Source: JACCZZ01 sp044227805 (GTDB lineage: Bacteria > Bacteroidota > Bacteroidia > Chitinophagales > UBA10324). From it: a DNA stretch of 12,804 bases. The stretch lies in contig JBGAWA010000110.1 of NCBI GenBank assembly GCA_044227805.1, forward strand, positions 1 through 12,804, written 5' to 3'. Below are positions 7,093 through 12,804 of the stretch, one piece after another (within the stretch, counting starts at the first letter, position 1; every line of letters starts with the position of its first letter). A model generated the notes under the pieces. It was not told where the DNA came from. It made no database searches and worked only from the letters and a program-made list of their open reading frames with translations. The position numbers and the translations under genes are program-made.

Positions 7093-7509
7093 TTATGGAT
7101 GCGCGGCCACCCACACGGCCCCGTCTTCGAATATTTCCTTCTTCCAGATAGGAACGGTTTCTTTTAAAGTATCGATGGCATACCGACAAGCATCAAAGGC
7201 ATCGCCGCGGTGAGCTGCACCGGCTGCAATCAACACCGGAACATCACCGGTGCGGAGTACTCCGATGCGGTGGTGGATAAGGATTTTCAGTATGGGAAAT
7301 TTTTCCAAAGCAGTTGCGGCAATCTTTCTCATTTCCTGTTCCGCCATGATTTGATAAGCTTCAAATTCAAGTCGCACTACCTTCTTTTCTTTCGTTTGAT
7401 CGCGCACTGTTCCAATAAAAACATCTAAGGCGCCGCATTGCGGATCCATTACCCATTGAATGCAATCAGCAATATCAATGGAAGCTGAGGTGATTTTGAG
7501 ATTGATCAT
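7093..7509 (-). CDS. moaE: molybdopterin synthase catalytic (large) subunit MoaE
   Basis: MoaE forms a heterotetramer with two MoaD subunits. It adds two sulfurs from the MoaD C-terminal thiocarboxylate to cyclic pyranopterin monophosphate, making molybdopterin. The 138-residue sequence shows GALDVFIGTVRDQTKEKKVVRLEFEAY split over residues 26-52, the IHHRIGVLRTGD segment, and AAHRGDAFDACRYAIDTLKETVPIWKKE. Lys116 and Lys123 have the same 7-residue spacing as the catalytic E. coli Lys119 and Lys126. Length is normal. The ATG at 7509 is the natural start. It runs opposite to moaA, and its partner moaD lies about 1.8 kb away on the same strand beyond two other genes. This is a looser arrangement than the usual moaD-moaE pair. 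Confidence 0.96.
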   Translation of the reverse strand: MINLKITSASIDIADCIQWVMDPQCGALDVFIGTVRDQTKEKKVVRLEFEAYQIMAEQEMRKIAATALEKFPILKILIHHRIGVLRTGDVPVLIAAGAAHRGDAFDACRYAIDTLKETVPIWKKEIFEDGAVWVAAHP

Positions 7510-7834
7510 TGTAAAAAAGATGAAGATGAATAGCTGAATGTTTTCATGGCATTTTCACGGCACAAAAAATAATTTGCTTCGGCTTTTATAATCCTTTGGT
7601 ATTATTACCGCTCCTCTTCCTGAAAATTATGCTGAAAAAATGAATCATACAGTGTTGTTTTATGTAGTTTGATTGAGCCCGAATTTTTGAATGGAAAAAT
7701 TCCGATTCTCGGCGAATGGGAAGCGCTAAGCTGCTGGTTGTTTTTATCCGCAAATAAAATGGTTCACTGTCCTGATCATTTCTAAGTTGGGGTTAAACCC
7801 ACGACTTTTTTTAACTGTAAAATGTATCTTTAAT
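7510..7834. other. gene-free region between moaE and the Asp-box gene
   Basis: These 325 bases hold no gene I can support. GAATTTTT (7681-7688) and AAAAATTC (7695-7702) form an 8-bp hairpin with a 6-base loop. It overlaps a second inverted repeat (TTCCGATTC at about 7700-7708 with GAATGGGAA at about 7714-7722), so the two cannot form together. A plus-oriented terminator-like hairpin lies at 7785-7812. On the minus strand the moaE leader is AT-rich, with no fully convincing promoter. Confidence 0.5.
7785..7812 (+). terminator. terminator-like hairpin on the plus strand without an obvious gene
   Basis: AGTTGGGG (7785-7792) pairs with CCCACGACT (ending at 7806), with one mismatch and one wobble. 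Seven T residues (7806-7812) follow on the plus strand. No plus-strand gene ends nearby, since moaA stops 700 bases upstream. It may block antisense transcription of the Asp-box gene or serve an unseen RNA. Confidence 0.35.
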
Positions 7835-8917
7835 TCACTCCGCAAACTGCACGGAATATACCATCGGCAAATAGTTATTGATACAAGACCAGTTTTCTCC
7901 ACGGTCAGGCGAAAAGAACAAGTTGCCGGTGGTGGTGCCGAATGCAAGCGCTGAACCGGAACTTGCCAGCGAATGCCGGTACACGATGTCAAAACAATTT
8001 TCCTGCGGCAAACCATTCTTGAGCTCCCGCCAGCTTTTTCCGCCGTCATCAGTTCTGCATATGCAAAGGGCGCCATTAATGGCCGTGCGCATACCATCGC
8101 TGTTAGCCGGTGCCACCCAAGCCTGATCGGCATTATCTTCTGCCACCGCAATCGCAAATCCGAAGCGCGCAGGTCCTTCAGCCTGCCCCACGTCCTGCCA
8201 GCTCTTTGCTCCATCCGTTGACCTGAAGATGCCGCAATGATTCTGTTGCCACAGCGTATCTGGGTCGGTGGCTGCAGCAACGAGCAGGTGCGGATCATGT
8301 CCTATTGCTGCAAAAGGGTCAGGTAGGAAGTCAGCCCGTAACCCTTTGTTGCGCGCCGCCCAGGTTTTTCCGCCATCGGCTGATTCAAAAACCCCGGCAC
8401 AGCTGATTCCGACAAACAAATGATTTTCATCTCGCGGATCCACTACCACAGAGTGAATGCCAGGCAAGTCGCGTCCTCCGCCCATCCAGTTCGTCTTGCG
8501 GCTTGGATCATTCCACAGTGCTTGTACCAGTTCAAAATTATTGCCTTCATCTTCACTCACAAACAAACCTCCCGGGTCGGTTCCTATCCATAATTTAGAG
8601 GGATACGCCTTTCCACCATGCGACATGGCCCAAATGTAACGGGTCGCAGCCGGTACACCATCCTTCACTTCCTGTCCTTCCGGAAAGGCAGGTGCCTTCA
8701 CTTCCACCCATGACTTCCCGTGATCAGCGGAATGGTGAAGTTTCACACCCCAATGTCCGTGATCAAGGCATGCCCACCATTTTCCATTGCGGGGATCTGC
8801 ATATGCAATGGAAACGGGTATGCCTTCAAAGGATAAGTTCTCCATTTGCCAACGATCATGCCTGTACCGATAGGCGATCAATCCTTTGCGGGTACCTAAG
8901 AGCAGGGTTGTCTTCAT
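7835..8917 (-). CDS. Asp-box (BNR) beta-propeller protein, sialidase/sortilin-like fold, function unknown
   Basis: The 360-residue protein carries six Asp-box repeats of the SxDxGxxW type, near residues 63-70 (SADHGKSW), 121-128 (SEDEGNNF), 179-186 (SADGGKTW), 233-240 (STDGAKSW), 289-296 (TDDGGKSW) and 336-343 (SPDRGENW). Their spacing of roughly 50-60 residues fits a six- to seven-bladed beta-propeller like sialidases, sortilins and Ycf48-type assembly factors. The start MKTTLLLGTRKGLIAYR is a first blade, not a signal peptide, so the protein is probably cytoplasmic and unlikely to be a secreted sialidase. I see no FRIP motif or other proof of glycosidase activity. It lies 30 bases downstream of a GG-tailed MoaD/ThiS-like gene on the same strand, so the two are almost surely one operon, which hints at a joint job. 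The true function is not known to me. Confidence 0.8.
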   Translation of the reverse strand: MKTTLLLGTRKGLIAYRYRHDRWQMENLSFEGIPVSIAYADPRNGKWWACLDHGHWGVKLHHSADHGKSWVEVKAPAFPEGQEVKDGVPAATRYIWAMSHGGKAYPSKLWIGTDPGGLFVSEDEGNNFELVQALWNDPSRKTNWMGGGRDLPGIHSVVVDPRDENHLFVGISCAGVFESADGGKTWAARNKGLRADFLPDPFAAIGHDPHLLVAAATDPDTLWQQNHCGIFRSTDGAKSWQDVGQAEGPARFGFAIAVAEDNADQAWVAPANSDGMRTAINGALCICRTDDGGKSWRELKNGLPQENCFDIVYRHSLASSGSALAFGTTTGNLFFSPDRGENWSCINNYLPMVYSVQFAE

Positions 8918-8947
8918 AGAATCCGGTTTTAATGTATCGTGGATATC

Positions 8948-9220
8948 TCATCCACCTGAAAGTGCCTGAATGATAAATACTTCGCTGTTTTTATCCAACA
9001 ATTTTTCCAGATCAGCCCGATCGCTGAGCATGATGCCATCAATAAAAATATTGACATGTGTGCGAAGTTTCCCCTGATCATCTAACAGGTAGCTGCGAAC
9101 ACCCGGATAACTGCTATTCAATTCCTGCAATACAGCAGCAATTGTAGCCCCGTTTGCAGGGGTATCCTTCAGATCCGGGAAAAAACGTTTCAGCGCATTA
9201 GTGAACTTAACCGTTGGCAT
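8948..9220 (-). CDS. MoaD/ThiS-family ubiquitin-like sulfur-carrier protein
   Basis: The 90-residue protein has the beta-grasp pattern of sulfur carriers and ends in the Gly-Gly tail (ALSGG, residues 86-90) that is adenylated and thiocarboxylated. It differs from the moaD at 9317. The segment VRSYLLDDQGKLRTHVNIFIDG (41-62) and the end VFIIQALSGG resemble the CysO-like/'MoaD/ThiS family' branch that often receives no pathway name. The start MPTVKFTNALKRFFPDL is normal. It heads a two-gene operon with the Asp-box propeller gene. Its promoter (9247-9276) matches the Bacteroidota consensus closely, placing transcription about 20 bases before the ATG. The activating E1-like enzyme (MoeB/ThiF) is not in the window. 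It could carry sulfur for a biosynthetic enzyme or be a second molybdopterin-synthase subunit; I favour the former. Confidence 0.85.
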   Translation of the reverse strand: MPTVKFTNALKRFFPDLKDTPANGATIAAVLQELNSSYPGVRSYLLDDQGKLRTHVNIFIDGIMLSDRADLEKLLDKNSEVFIIQALSGG

Positions 9221-9246
9221 GAGGTAATTGTACAGATGGTACAGAT

Positions 9247-9276
9247 CAAAGTTAACAAGACCAACGGCGTTGACAA
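9247..9276 (-). promoter_or_regulatory. Bacteroidota-type promoter of the MoaD-like/Asp-box operon
   Basis: On the minus strand TTG (9274-9276) is followed by exactly 19 bases and then TAACTTTG (9247-9254), an exact TAnnTTTG. The initiation point would be about 20 bases upstream of the ATG at 9220. This gives the operon a start independent of moaD. Confidence 0.6.
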
Positions 9277-9316
9277 CACCGGACTGCCGGTTATCTGCTT
9301 GTTGTTGCCGGCATCT

Positions 9317-9559
9317 TCAGCCTCCACTCACCGGTGGAATAATGGCAATTTCGTCGGCTGGCAGGATGGATTGGTTGTCGGCAGCGTACTGGTTGTTTAC
9401 TGCAACCATAAAAGACGACAACTGCCGGAGGCGCGGATATCTCTCCCGGAGCAGATGCTTTAAATCGGCTACTTGCAGTTGCTCACCTACGTCAATTGAA
9501 ATAGCAGTGTCTCCAAAAATATCCTTAACAATGCCAAAACCTAACAGGATCAGTGTCAT
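9317..9559 (-). CDS. moaD: molybdopterin synthase sulfur-carrier (small) subunit MoaD
   Basis: The 80-residue protein has the MoaD pattern. It begins MTLILLGFGIVKDIFG, has a VADLKHLLRERYP helix (about residues 30-42), then FMVAVNNQYAADNQSILPADEIAIIPPVSGG split over residues 50-80. The phrase 'ADEIAIIPPVSGG' is diagnostic for MoaD, whose terminal Gly-Gly becomes a thiocarboxylate and enters the MoaE active site. The ATG at 9557-9559 gives the family length; an upstream ATG at 9631 would add 24 residues not expected in MoaD. It is the likely partner of moaE at 7093. The 96 bases to the next gene contain that gene's own promoter, so moaD may be transcribed separately. Confidence 0.93.
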   Translation of the reverse strand: MTLILLGFGIVKDIFGDTAISIDVGEQLQVADLKHLLRERYPRLRQLSSFMVAVNNQYAADNQSILPADEIAIIPPVSGG

Positions 9560-9756
9560 AGGTAAATGAAAGCAGTGAAGTGTGAAGGTAAAACCTTTCA
9601 GTAATAAGCCGGAAGAAACAATATGCGGCATTATGACTTGGCATTATCTTGAAAATGAAAAAAATGGAAGATTGCAGGAAGTCCGGGCGGTTCATATTTT
9701 TTTCTCAGATATCGCATGCAAAAGTTTCAACTTTTGAAAAGCTGTTTTCTTGTGTT

Positions 9757-9860
9757 AAAAAAAGTGGATGTATTTGAACCTGCTGCCTTCCTGGCCGGGT
9801 TGGGACAGGCCCCGCCGTTTTTGGTCTTTATTGAGCCATGTGCAAGACCAGACCAACGGT
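9757..9860 (-). ncRNA. structured small RNA resembling bacterial SRP RNA (4.5S, ffs)
   Basis: On the minus strand, CCGTTGGTCT (9859-9850) pairs with AGACC and AACGG (9827-9815). A G/C-rich stretch follows and ends in a T-run (about 9763-9757). Around 9801-9780 the sequence AACCCGGCCAGGAAGGCAGC, followed by AGG, aligns without gaps to the E. coli 4.5S apical region GGTCAGGTCCGGAAGGAAGC, followed by AG. The match is best at GGAAGG-N-AGCAG, the SRP-protein-binding part. AACC and GGTT close the internal loop. Against this, the 5' CAGG side of the loop is not conserved and the tetraloop would be a 5-base AGGAA loop. It may be a divergent SRP RNA or another structured RNA. The match is by eye, so identity is tentative. 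Confidence 0.42.
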
Positions 9861-9883
9861 GACAGATTGTGAGGTAGGATAAC

Positions 9884-9916
9884 AAAAAAAGGGTTCCAAC
9901 TTTCGCTGAAACCCTT
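9884..9916 (-). terminator. rho-independent terminator downstream of the tRNA-Pro 3' end
   Basis: On the minus strand AAGGGTT (9916-9910) pairs with AACCCTT (9895-9889), followed by a T-run (to 9884). It begins about 13 bases after the tRNA 3' end, the expected place for the terminator of an intact tRNA gene. Confidence 0.75.
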
Positions 9917-9928
9917 ATTGGTATTGCG

Positions 9929-9974
9929 TCGGGGTGGCAGGACTCGAACCTGCGGCCTTCTGCTCCCAAAGCAG
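9929..9974 (-). tRNA. 3' fragment of tRNA-Pro(TGG), 5' half missing; candidate attachment-site copy
   Basis: Reading the minus strand, positions 9974-9960 give the anticodon arm CTGCTTTGGGAGCAG with anticodon TGG. Then come the T-arm GCAGGTTCGAGTCCTGC (9953-9937), the acceptor 3' strand CACCCCG, and discriminator A (9929). CCA is not encoded. The 5' acceptor strand (expected CGGGGTG) and the whole D-arm are absent. Upstream of the anticodon arm the DNA is unrelated AT-rich sequence, and the outermost pair of the anticodon stem is already lost. Homology therefore runs from about tRNA position 28 to the 3' end, typical of the core left at the far side of an element integrated into a tRNA gene. 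This copy cannot make a functional tRNA. Confidence 0.85.
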
Positions 9975-10098
9975 CAAATATTTGAATTCATATGGTTTTA
10001 TTTTGATTGAATATTGCAATTTTCCCCATAAAAGTTCTTAAACCACAGCTCCGTTCATTAATTGTAGATATTCCTCTACAGAAAGATGCTGAATTTCT

Positions 10099-10124
10099 AA
10101 AAGCCAGTTTTACTGGCTTTTTTT
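10099..10124 (+). terminator. strong hairpin with T-run, possibly bidirectional
   Basis: AAAAGCCAGT (10099-10108) and ACTGGCTTTT (10112-10121) form a perfect 10-bp stem with a TTT loop, followed by more T residues on the plus strand. It lies 75 bases beyond the stop of the minus-strand T9SS gene, where it could also act (four T residues on that side). No plus-strand gene is recognisable upstream. Confidence 0.6.
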
Positions 10125-10198
10125 AATTTAAACAATTAATTGCTGAATGTCTATCAATTGAAAATAAGAAAACTAATGCTTATACTTTCCTATCGTAG

Positions 10199-11743
10199 TT
10201 AATGTTGTATTATAAGCTTTTTTGATTCTCTCAAATCCTTTCCAGTAAAGGTTAATAAATATATCCCTGGAGCTAATTTATCAGTGTAAACTATTCGATT
10301 TTTGAACCAAGGATAAAGTGTAAATCGTTGCAGTTCATTTCCTATTTCATTAGTAATTGTAGCGATTATTTCATGATCTGTTTTATAAACGATATTAAAA
10401 AAATTATCTGATTTGTTTTATGAAACGAGCATTAATGCCTAAAAAAGTGTATCGCATTGCCTTGCAAAGGACCAAGATCATAATTGGGAAAATTAGGTAC
10501 GCTGAAATTACTGCCTAAATAAAGTGTATCGCAAGGTGAGCCTGGTAAGGACCAAGATCATAATTGGGAAAGTTGGGAATACTTGAATTAGAAGCCACGT
10601 AAGGAAGTGTTATCCCTGCTTGAACAAAATCACACGCCAATCCCAAGCTGTCAGGGTTGTTGATAACATGAATACGGTTAGTTCCTCCCCATGGAGATAT
10701 ATAAATTTTCCCATCAGGCCCTAACTGATGAAGAAAAAAATAATCAGGCCAGCCATCTAAATCTTCCCATGACGCTACTTTAGTAATAGACATTTGAACG
10801 TCATTTTGCCATGTATCAAACTGATATAGGCTATAATAAGTGCTTACATATAAAAAACGATCATTGGGGGAGAACGAACAGCTCAAGGTTGCTGAAAGTG
10901 CTCCAGTATCAGGTACAAACAGTTCGACAAAATTGTAGAACTCACCTGAACAACGATCAAAATTTAATAAATCAATAGTGTCATTGATATTCAGGTGAGC
11001 ATACTGACTACCGTCGCGAGAAAAACAGCCATTCCGTAAATATCACTAGAGTTAAAAATACTTCCGATGTTTTGATGAGTTACTTCAATACTTTCAGGAC
11101 TAAGAAGAATTTTATAATAAAGGTCAGAATGATACCTATGAGCAACAATCCACCAATCTCTTCCATTGGCATGCTTACATGCAGTAATTCTTCCCTGAAT
11201 AAGAGTATCCTCCACAATTAATAGATTCTTCTTATTCAACATCATTTCACCAAGACCGTTATCTCCATCCATATCTATTTCAGATAGATTTAAATGCAGA
11301 GGTTGAGTGAAATTAGATCCATTAGCATACACATATTCGGTGGTTAGATATAGAATATCATAAATATTTGCAGAACCAGGCTTAGGAATGACTATAGCTG
11401 CCTGCGAATAGCCAAGGCCAGAATTTGCATAGAATTCAGTTCCATAACCTGGATTAAAATTCTCTGAATTCAGTAATGTATCATGATTACGATTGGCGAT
11501 CCAAACTCGTTGGTATAAAAAAGTATTTCACCAGTTGTATCACAAATACTTGCATTAGTTATGAAAAGTTCATTTCCTGCAACAACTACTGTATCAACTG
11601 CCTCATCAGAAAATCCAGAAAATATGAATTTCCATTACTAACATTTACATTTTGTCCTAATTGCCAGATATTATCAAGATTTTGGGATGATGCATTGAGA
11701 ATAAATAAGTAAATCAACACAATGCAAAAGACGTTTTTTTCAT
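10199..11743 (-). pseudogene. frameshifted T9SS-secreted beta-propeller-type protein
   Basis: Joining frames gives a protein of about 510 residues. It starts at ATG 11743 with a signal peptide (MKKTSFALC, then LIYLFILNASSQ) and then DNIWQLG, CDTTGEILFYTN and QAAIVIPKPG. Later come SFSPNDRFLYVSTYYSLYQFD, FLHQLGPDGKIYI, IHVINNPDSLGLACDF and IPNFPNYDLGP...GSPCDTL, ending with a T9SS sorting domain (LAPGIYLLTFTG, basic tail, TAA at 10199). This is a very common Bacteroidota family of exported proteins ending in a 'NFPNYxLGP..GSPCDTL' segment. Breaks occur near 11718, 11619, 11488, 11034, 10548 and 10457, with more in the tail. Each is restored by adding one base, and family motifs survive on both sides. 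The longest intact pieces are 10991-11332 and 10515-10886. It is either a decayed gene or a good gene with sequence errors. Confidence 0.7.
10447..10571. repeat. imperfect tandem duplication of the NFPNYDLGP/CDTL segment
   Basis: A 25-base identical block occurs at 10467-10491 and 10547-10571, 80 bases apart. GTGTATCGCA also recurs at 10447 and 10524, 77 bases apart. On the minus strand each copy encodes PNFPNYDLGP followed by a CDTL motif. Family members normally have this once, just before the sorting domain. Neither spacing is a multiple of three, so the duplication itself changes the frame. Confidence 0.7.
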
Positions 11744-11764
11744 CGCGTCATCACTTGATTGTGA

Positions 11765-12804
11765 CTAAATAGTGAAACAATTTATCAACGCATTAGAACT
11801 CCATAATTGCAGATAGTATAGCCCTGCCGGTAATTCATGGGTATCAATTATCACAATCGCTTCATCAGTTGAGTTTAATTTGTATCTATATAATATCTCT
11901 CCCAGAACATTATTTAGTGTAAGCTCGGTACAATTTTTTTCCTTCTGCTTTGTAGAAATATACAGAAAATTCTTTAGTTGGATTTGGAAACAATTTATAA
12001 ATTCCTACATTGTTAATGAAAATATTTTCATATCTGGAGCCACGGAACACAAAGTTCTATCATCAAAATAATCATTTCCAATAATTATATGATATAAACT
12101 TCTAGCAGTTAATACTGCTGGTCCTCCTTCATACGGACATTGATTTGAAACGTCTGTTATTATTGTTATCTCACCACCAGAAAGTGAAAAATTATGTTGA
12201 ATATAGTATTCAGGTAAATTGAATTAATGTCTTGTTGATTAATCTCGAATTCTCCATCTGGATCAATACTTTCATTAATAGTTAAGGCTTCTTCTAATAC
12301 ATTGTCTCTTTGTTTTTTACTCAACGAAGTGTCAGATAAATTATCAACAAGTGAATCCATTCGATAGAAATTCCAATGTTTTCACTGAATGTGGCGTCAT
12401 AAAAAGTTTCAAGGCCTTCATCACTTCTACGATAAATTTCATCATTTGAAAGACGAGAAAAAAGATTGAATTTGGTAACCCATTCATAACATGACTGTTG
12501 AGAAGTTGGATAACTTGTTTCTCCGGCAACGATACTTAAATCTGTTTCAAAACTAGATTCTCCAGGAACAATAAACAAACTATTTATTTCTGAACAGCCT
12601 ACGCATTCGTCATAATCATCGAAGCTGCTTCCGGCGTAAAGCCACTCACTGAATTCTTGCCAGAATTGTCAAGAATGAAACTTACTAAACTAACATACGG
12701 ACTGATATCACAGAATTCAGAATTGAAATCTGCTAAAGACTTATAAATGATGTTGGGTCCTGAATATTCATAGCATATAAGGCATATCCATTCCAGTCGC
12801 TACT
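11765..12804 (-). pseudogene. frameshifted 3' part of a second T9SS-secreted protein (continues beyond the window)
   Basis: The gene enters from the right edge and ends with TAG at 11765-11767, 21 bases before the next start at 11743, so the two form an operon. Joined pieces read SDWNGYALY, FNSEFCDISPYVSLVSFIL, FSEWLYAGSSFDDYDECVG, VAGETSYPTSQQSCYEWVTK, LVDNLSDTSLSKKQRDNV, ITDVSNQCPYEGGPAVLTAR and a sorting domain LFPNPTKEF...NVLGEILYRY...ELPAGLYYLQLW. The ANQCP.xGGxAVYxAR-like phrase followed by a sorting domain is common in large Bacteroidota surface proteins of unknown function. Frame breaks lie near 12772, 12654, 12380, 12220, 12017 and at a 7-base A run (minus strand) at about 11934-11940. 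Most need one added base; the last needs one removed. The N terminus and any signal peptide are outside the window. Confidence 0.65.

Larger units (their letters stand above)
9975..12804. mobile_element. possible integrated element or genomic island starting at the tRNA-Pro fragment
   Basis: The segment begins exactly where tRNA-Pro homology stops and is visibly more AT-rich than everything to the left. In tRNA-targeted integration the duplicated 3' end has element DNA on its 5' side and chromosome on its 3' side. With this tRNA on the minus strand, the element lies to the right. The native terminator and the SRP-like RNA on the left fit the chromosomal side. No integrase, excisionase or transfer gene is visible in the 2.8 kb seen, and the right end is outside the window. 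A misassembled join at a tRNA is the main alternative. Confidence 0.4.

Noticed and set aside
7744..8298. 184-codon minus-strand frame
   Set aside because: It overlaps the Asp-box gene in another frame and has no recognisable domain; the Asp-box repeats fix the correct frame.
9228..9569. Plus-strand frames of 75 and 113 codons
   Set aside because: They lie antisense to moaD and its downstream gap, which has clear MoaD motifs on the minus strand.
9727..9991. Two minus-strand reading frames of about 80 codons
   Set aside because: They are translations of the tRNA-Pro fragment, its terminator and the SRP-like RNA; the peptide phrase RRFESCHPD is a familiar false translation of a tRNA T-arm and acceptor end.
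10038..10109. Short minus-strand frame ending LSVEEYLQLMNGAVV, at first suggestive of an excisionase remnant
   Set aside because: It has only about 23 codons, no start codon, and its upstream part is the 10099-10124 hairpin. There is no supporting motif.
10199..12804. Programmed frameshifting to explain the broken frames
   Set aside because: There are too many breaks, in different contexts and without recurrent slippery sequences; errors or decay are simpler.
1..12804. Reassigned TGA codon
   Set aside because: moaA, the Asp-box gene and both MoaD-type genes end properly at TGA, and no other gene contains an internal TGA with conserved sequence on both sides.
1..12804. CRISPR array, rRNA, insertion sequence or integrase gene
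   Set aside because: I looked for regularly spaced repeats, rRNA-like blocks and transposase or recombinase motifs and saw none in this window.

Overview
The window looks like chromosomal DNA of a Bacteroidota bacterium, probably in the Chitinophagia/Saprospiria-like part of the phylum. The signs are type IX secretion (T9SS) C-terminal sorting domains, PKD and beta-propeller secreted proteins, a near-absence of Shine-Dalgarno sequences, a promoter fitting the Bacteroidota pattern TTG-N19-TAnnTTTG, and a split methylmalonyl-CoA mutase. The standard code is used: TGA is a genuine stop in moaA, the Asp-box gene and the MoaD genes.

Layout. 1-620: the 3' end of a large secreted PKD/T9SS protein with one in-frame TGA. 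671-2181: a small HPt phosphotransfer protein, a convergent A-type Fe-S carrier (IscA/ErpA type) and a membrane-anchored protein of unknown function. 2333-3913: the catalytic subunit of methylmalonyl-CoA mutase, lacking a cobalamin domain. 3914-5750: dnaA with an AT-rich upstream region holding a DnaA-box-like site, and a strong terminator. 5751-6089: an unusual leader with a canonical Shine-Dalgarno, a 15-codon mini-ORF and mutually exclusive hairpins. 6090-9559: a molybdenum-cofactor cluster, with moaA (+) and moaE and moaD (-). Between moaE and moaD lies a second MoaD/ThiS-like protein in an operon with an Asp-box beta-propeller protein.

9757-9974 holds a structured RNA resembling the signal-recognition-particle RNA, a terminator, and only the 3' half of a tRNA-Pro(TGG) gene. 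At the broken end of that tRNA the DNA becomes visibly more AT-rich. Everything to the right (9975-12804) consists of two minus-strand T9SS-secreted protein genes whose frames are broken about every 100-400 bases, almost always by single-base deletions. The truncated tRNA 3' end is what an attachment-site copy at the edge of an integrated element looks like, so the right side may be a genomic island. Because the breaks are nearly all one-base indels with few nonsense changes, low-quality or low-coverage sequence is an equally serious explanation.

How the genes fit together: MoaA begins molybdopterin synthesis from GTP, and MoaD with MoaE would form molybdopterin synthase. MoaC, MoeB/MoaB and MoeA are not seen. 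The second GG-tailed ubiquitin-like protein and its beta-propeller partner have their own promoter and may serve a separate sulfur-carrier function.
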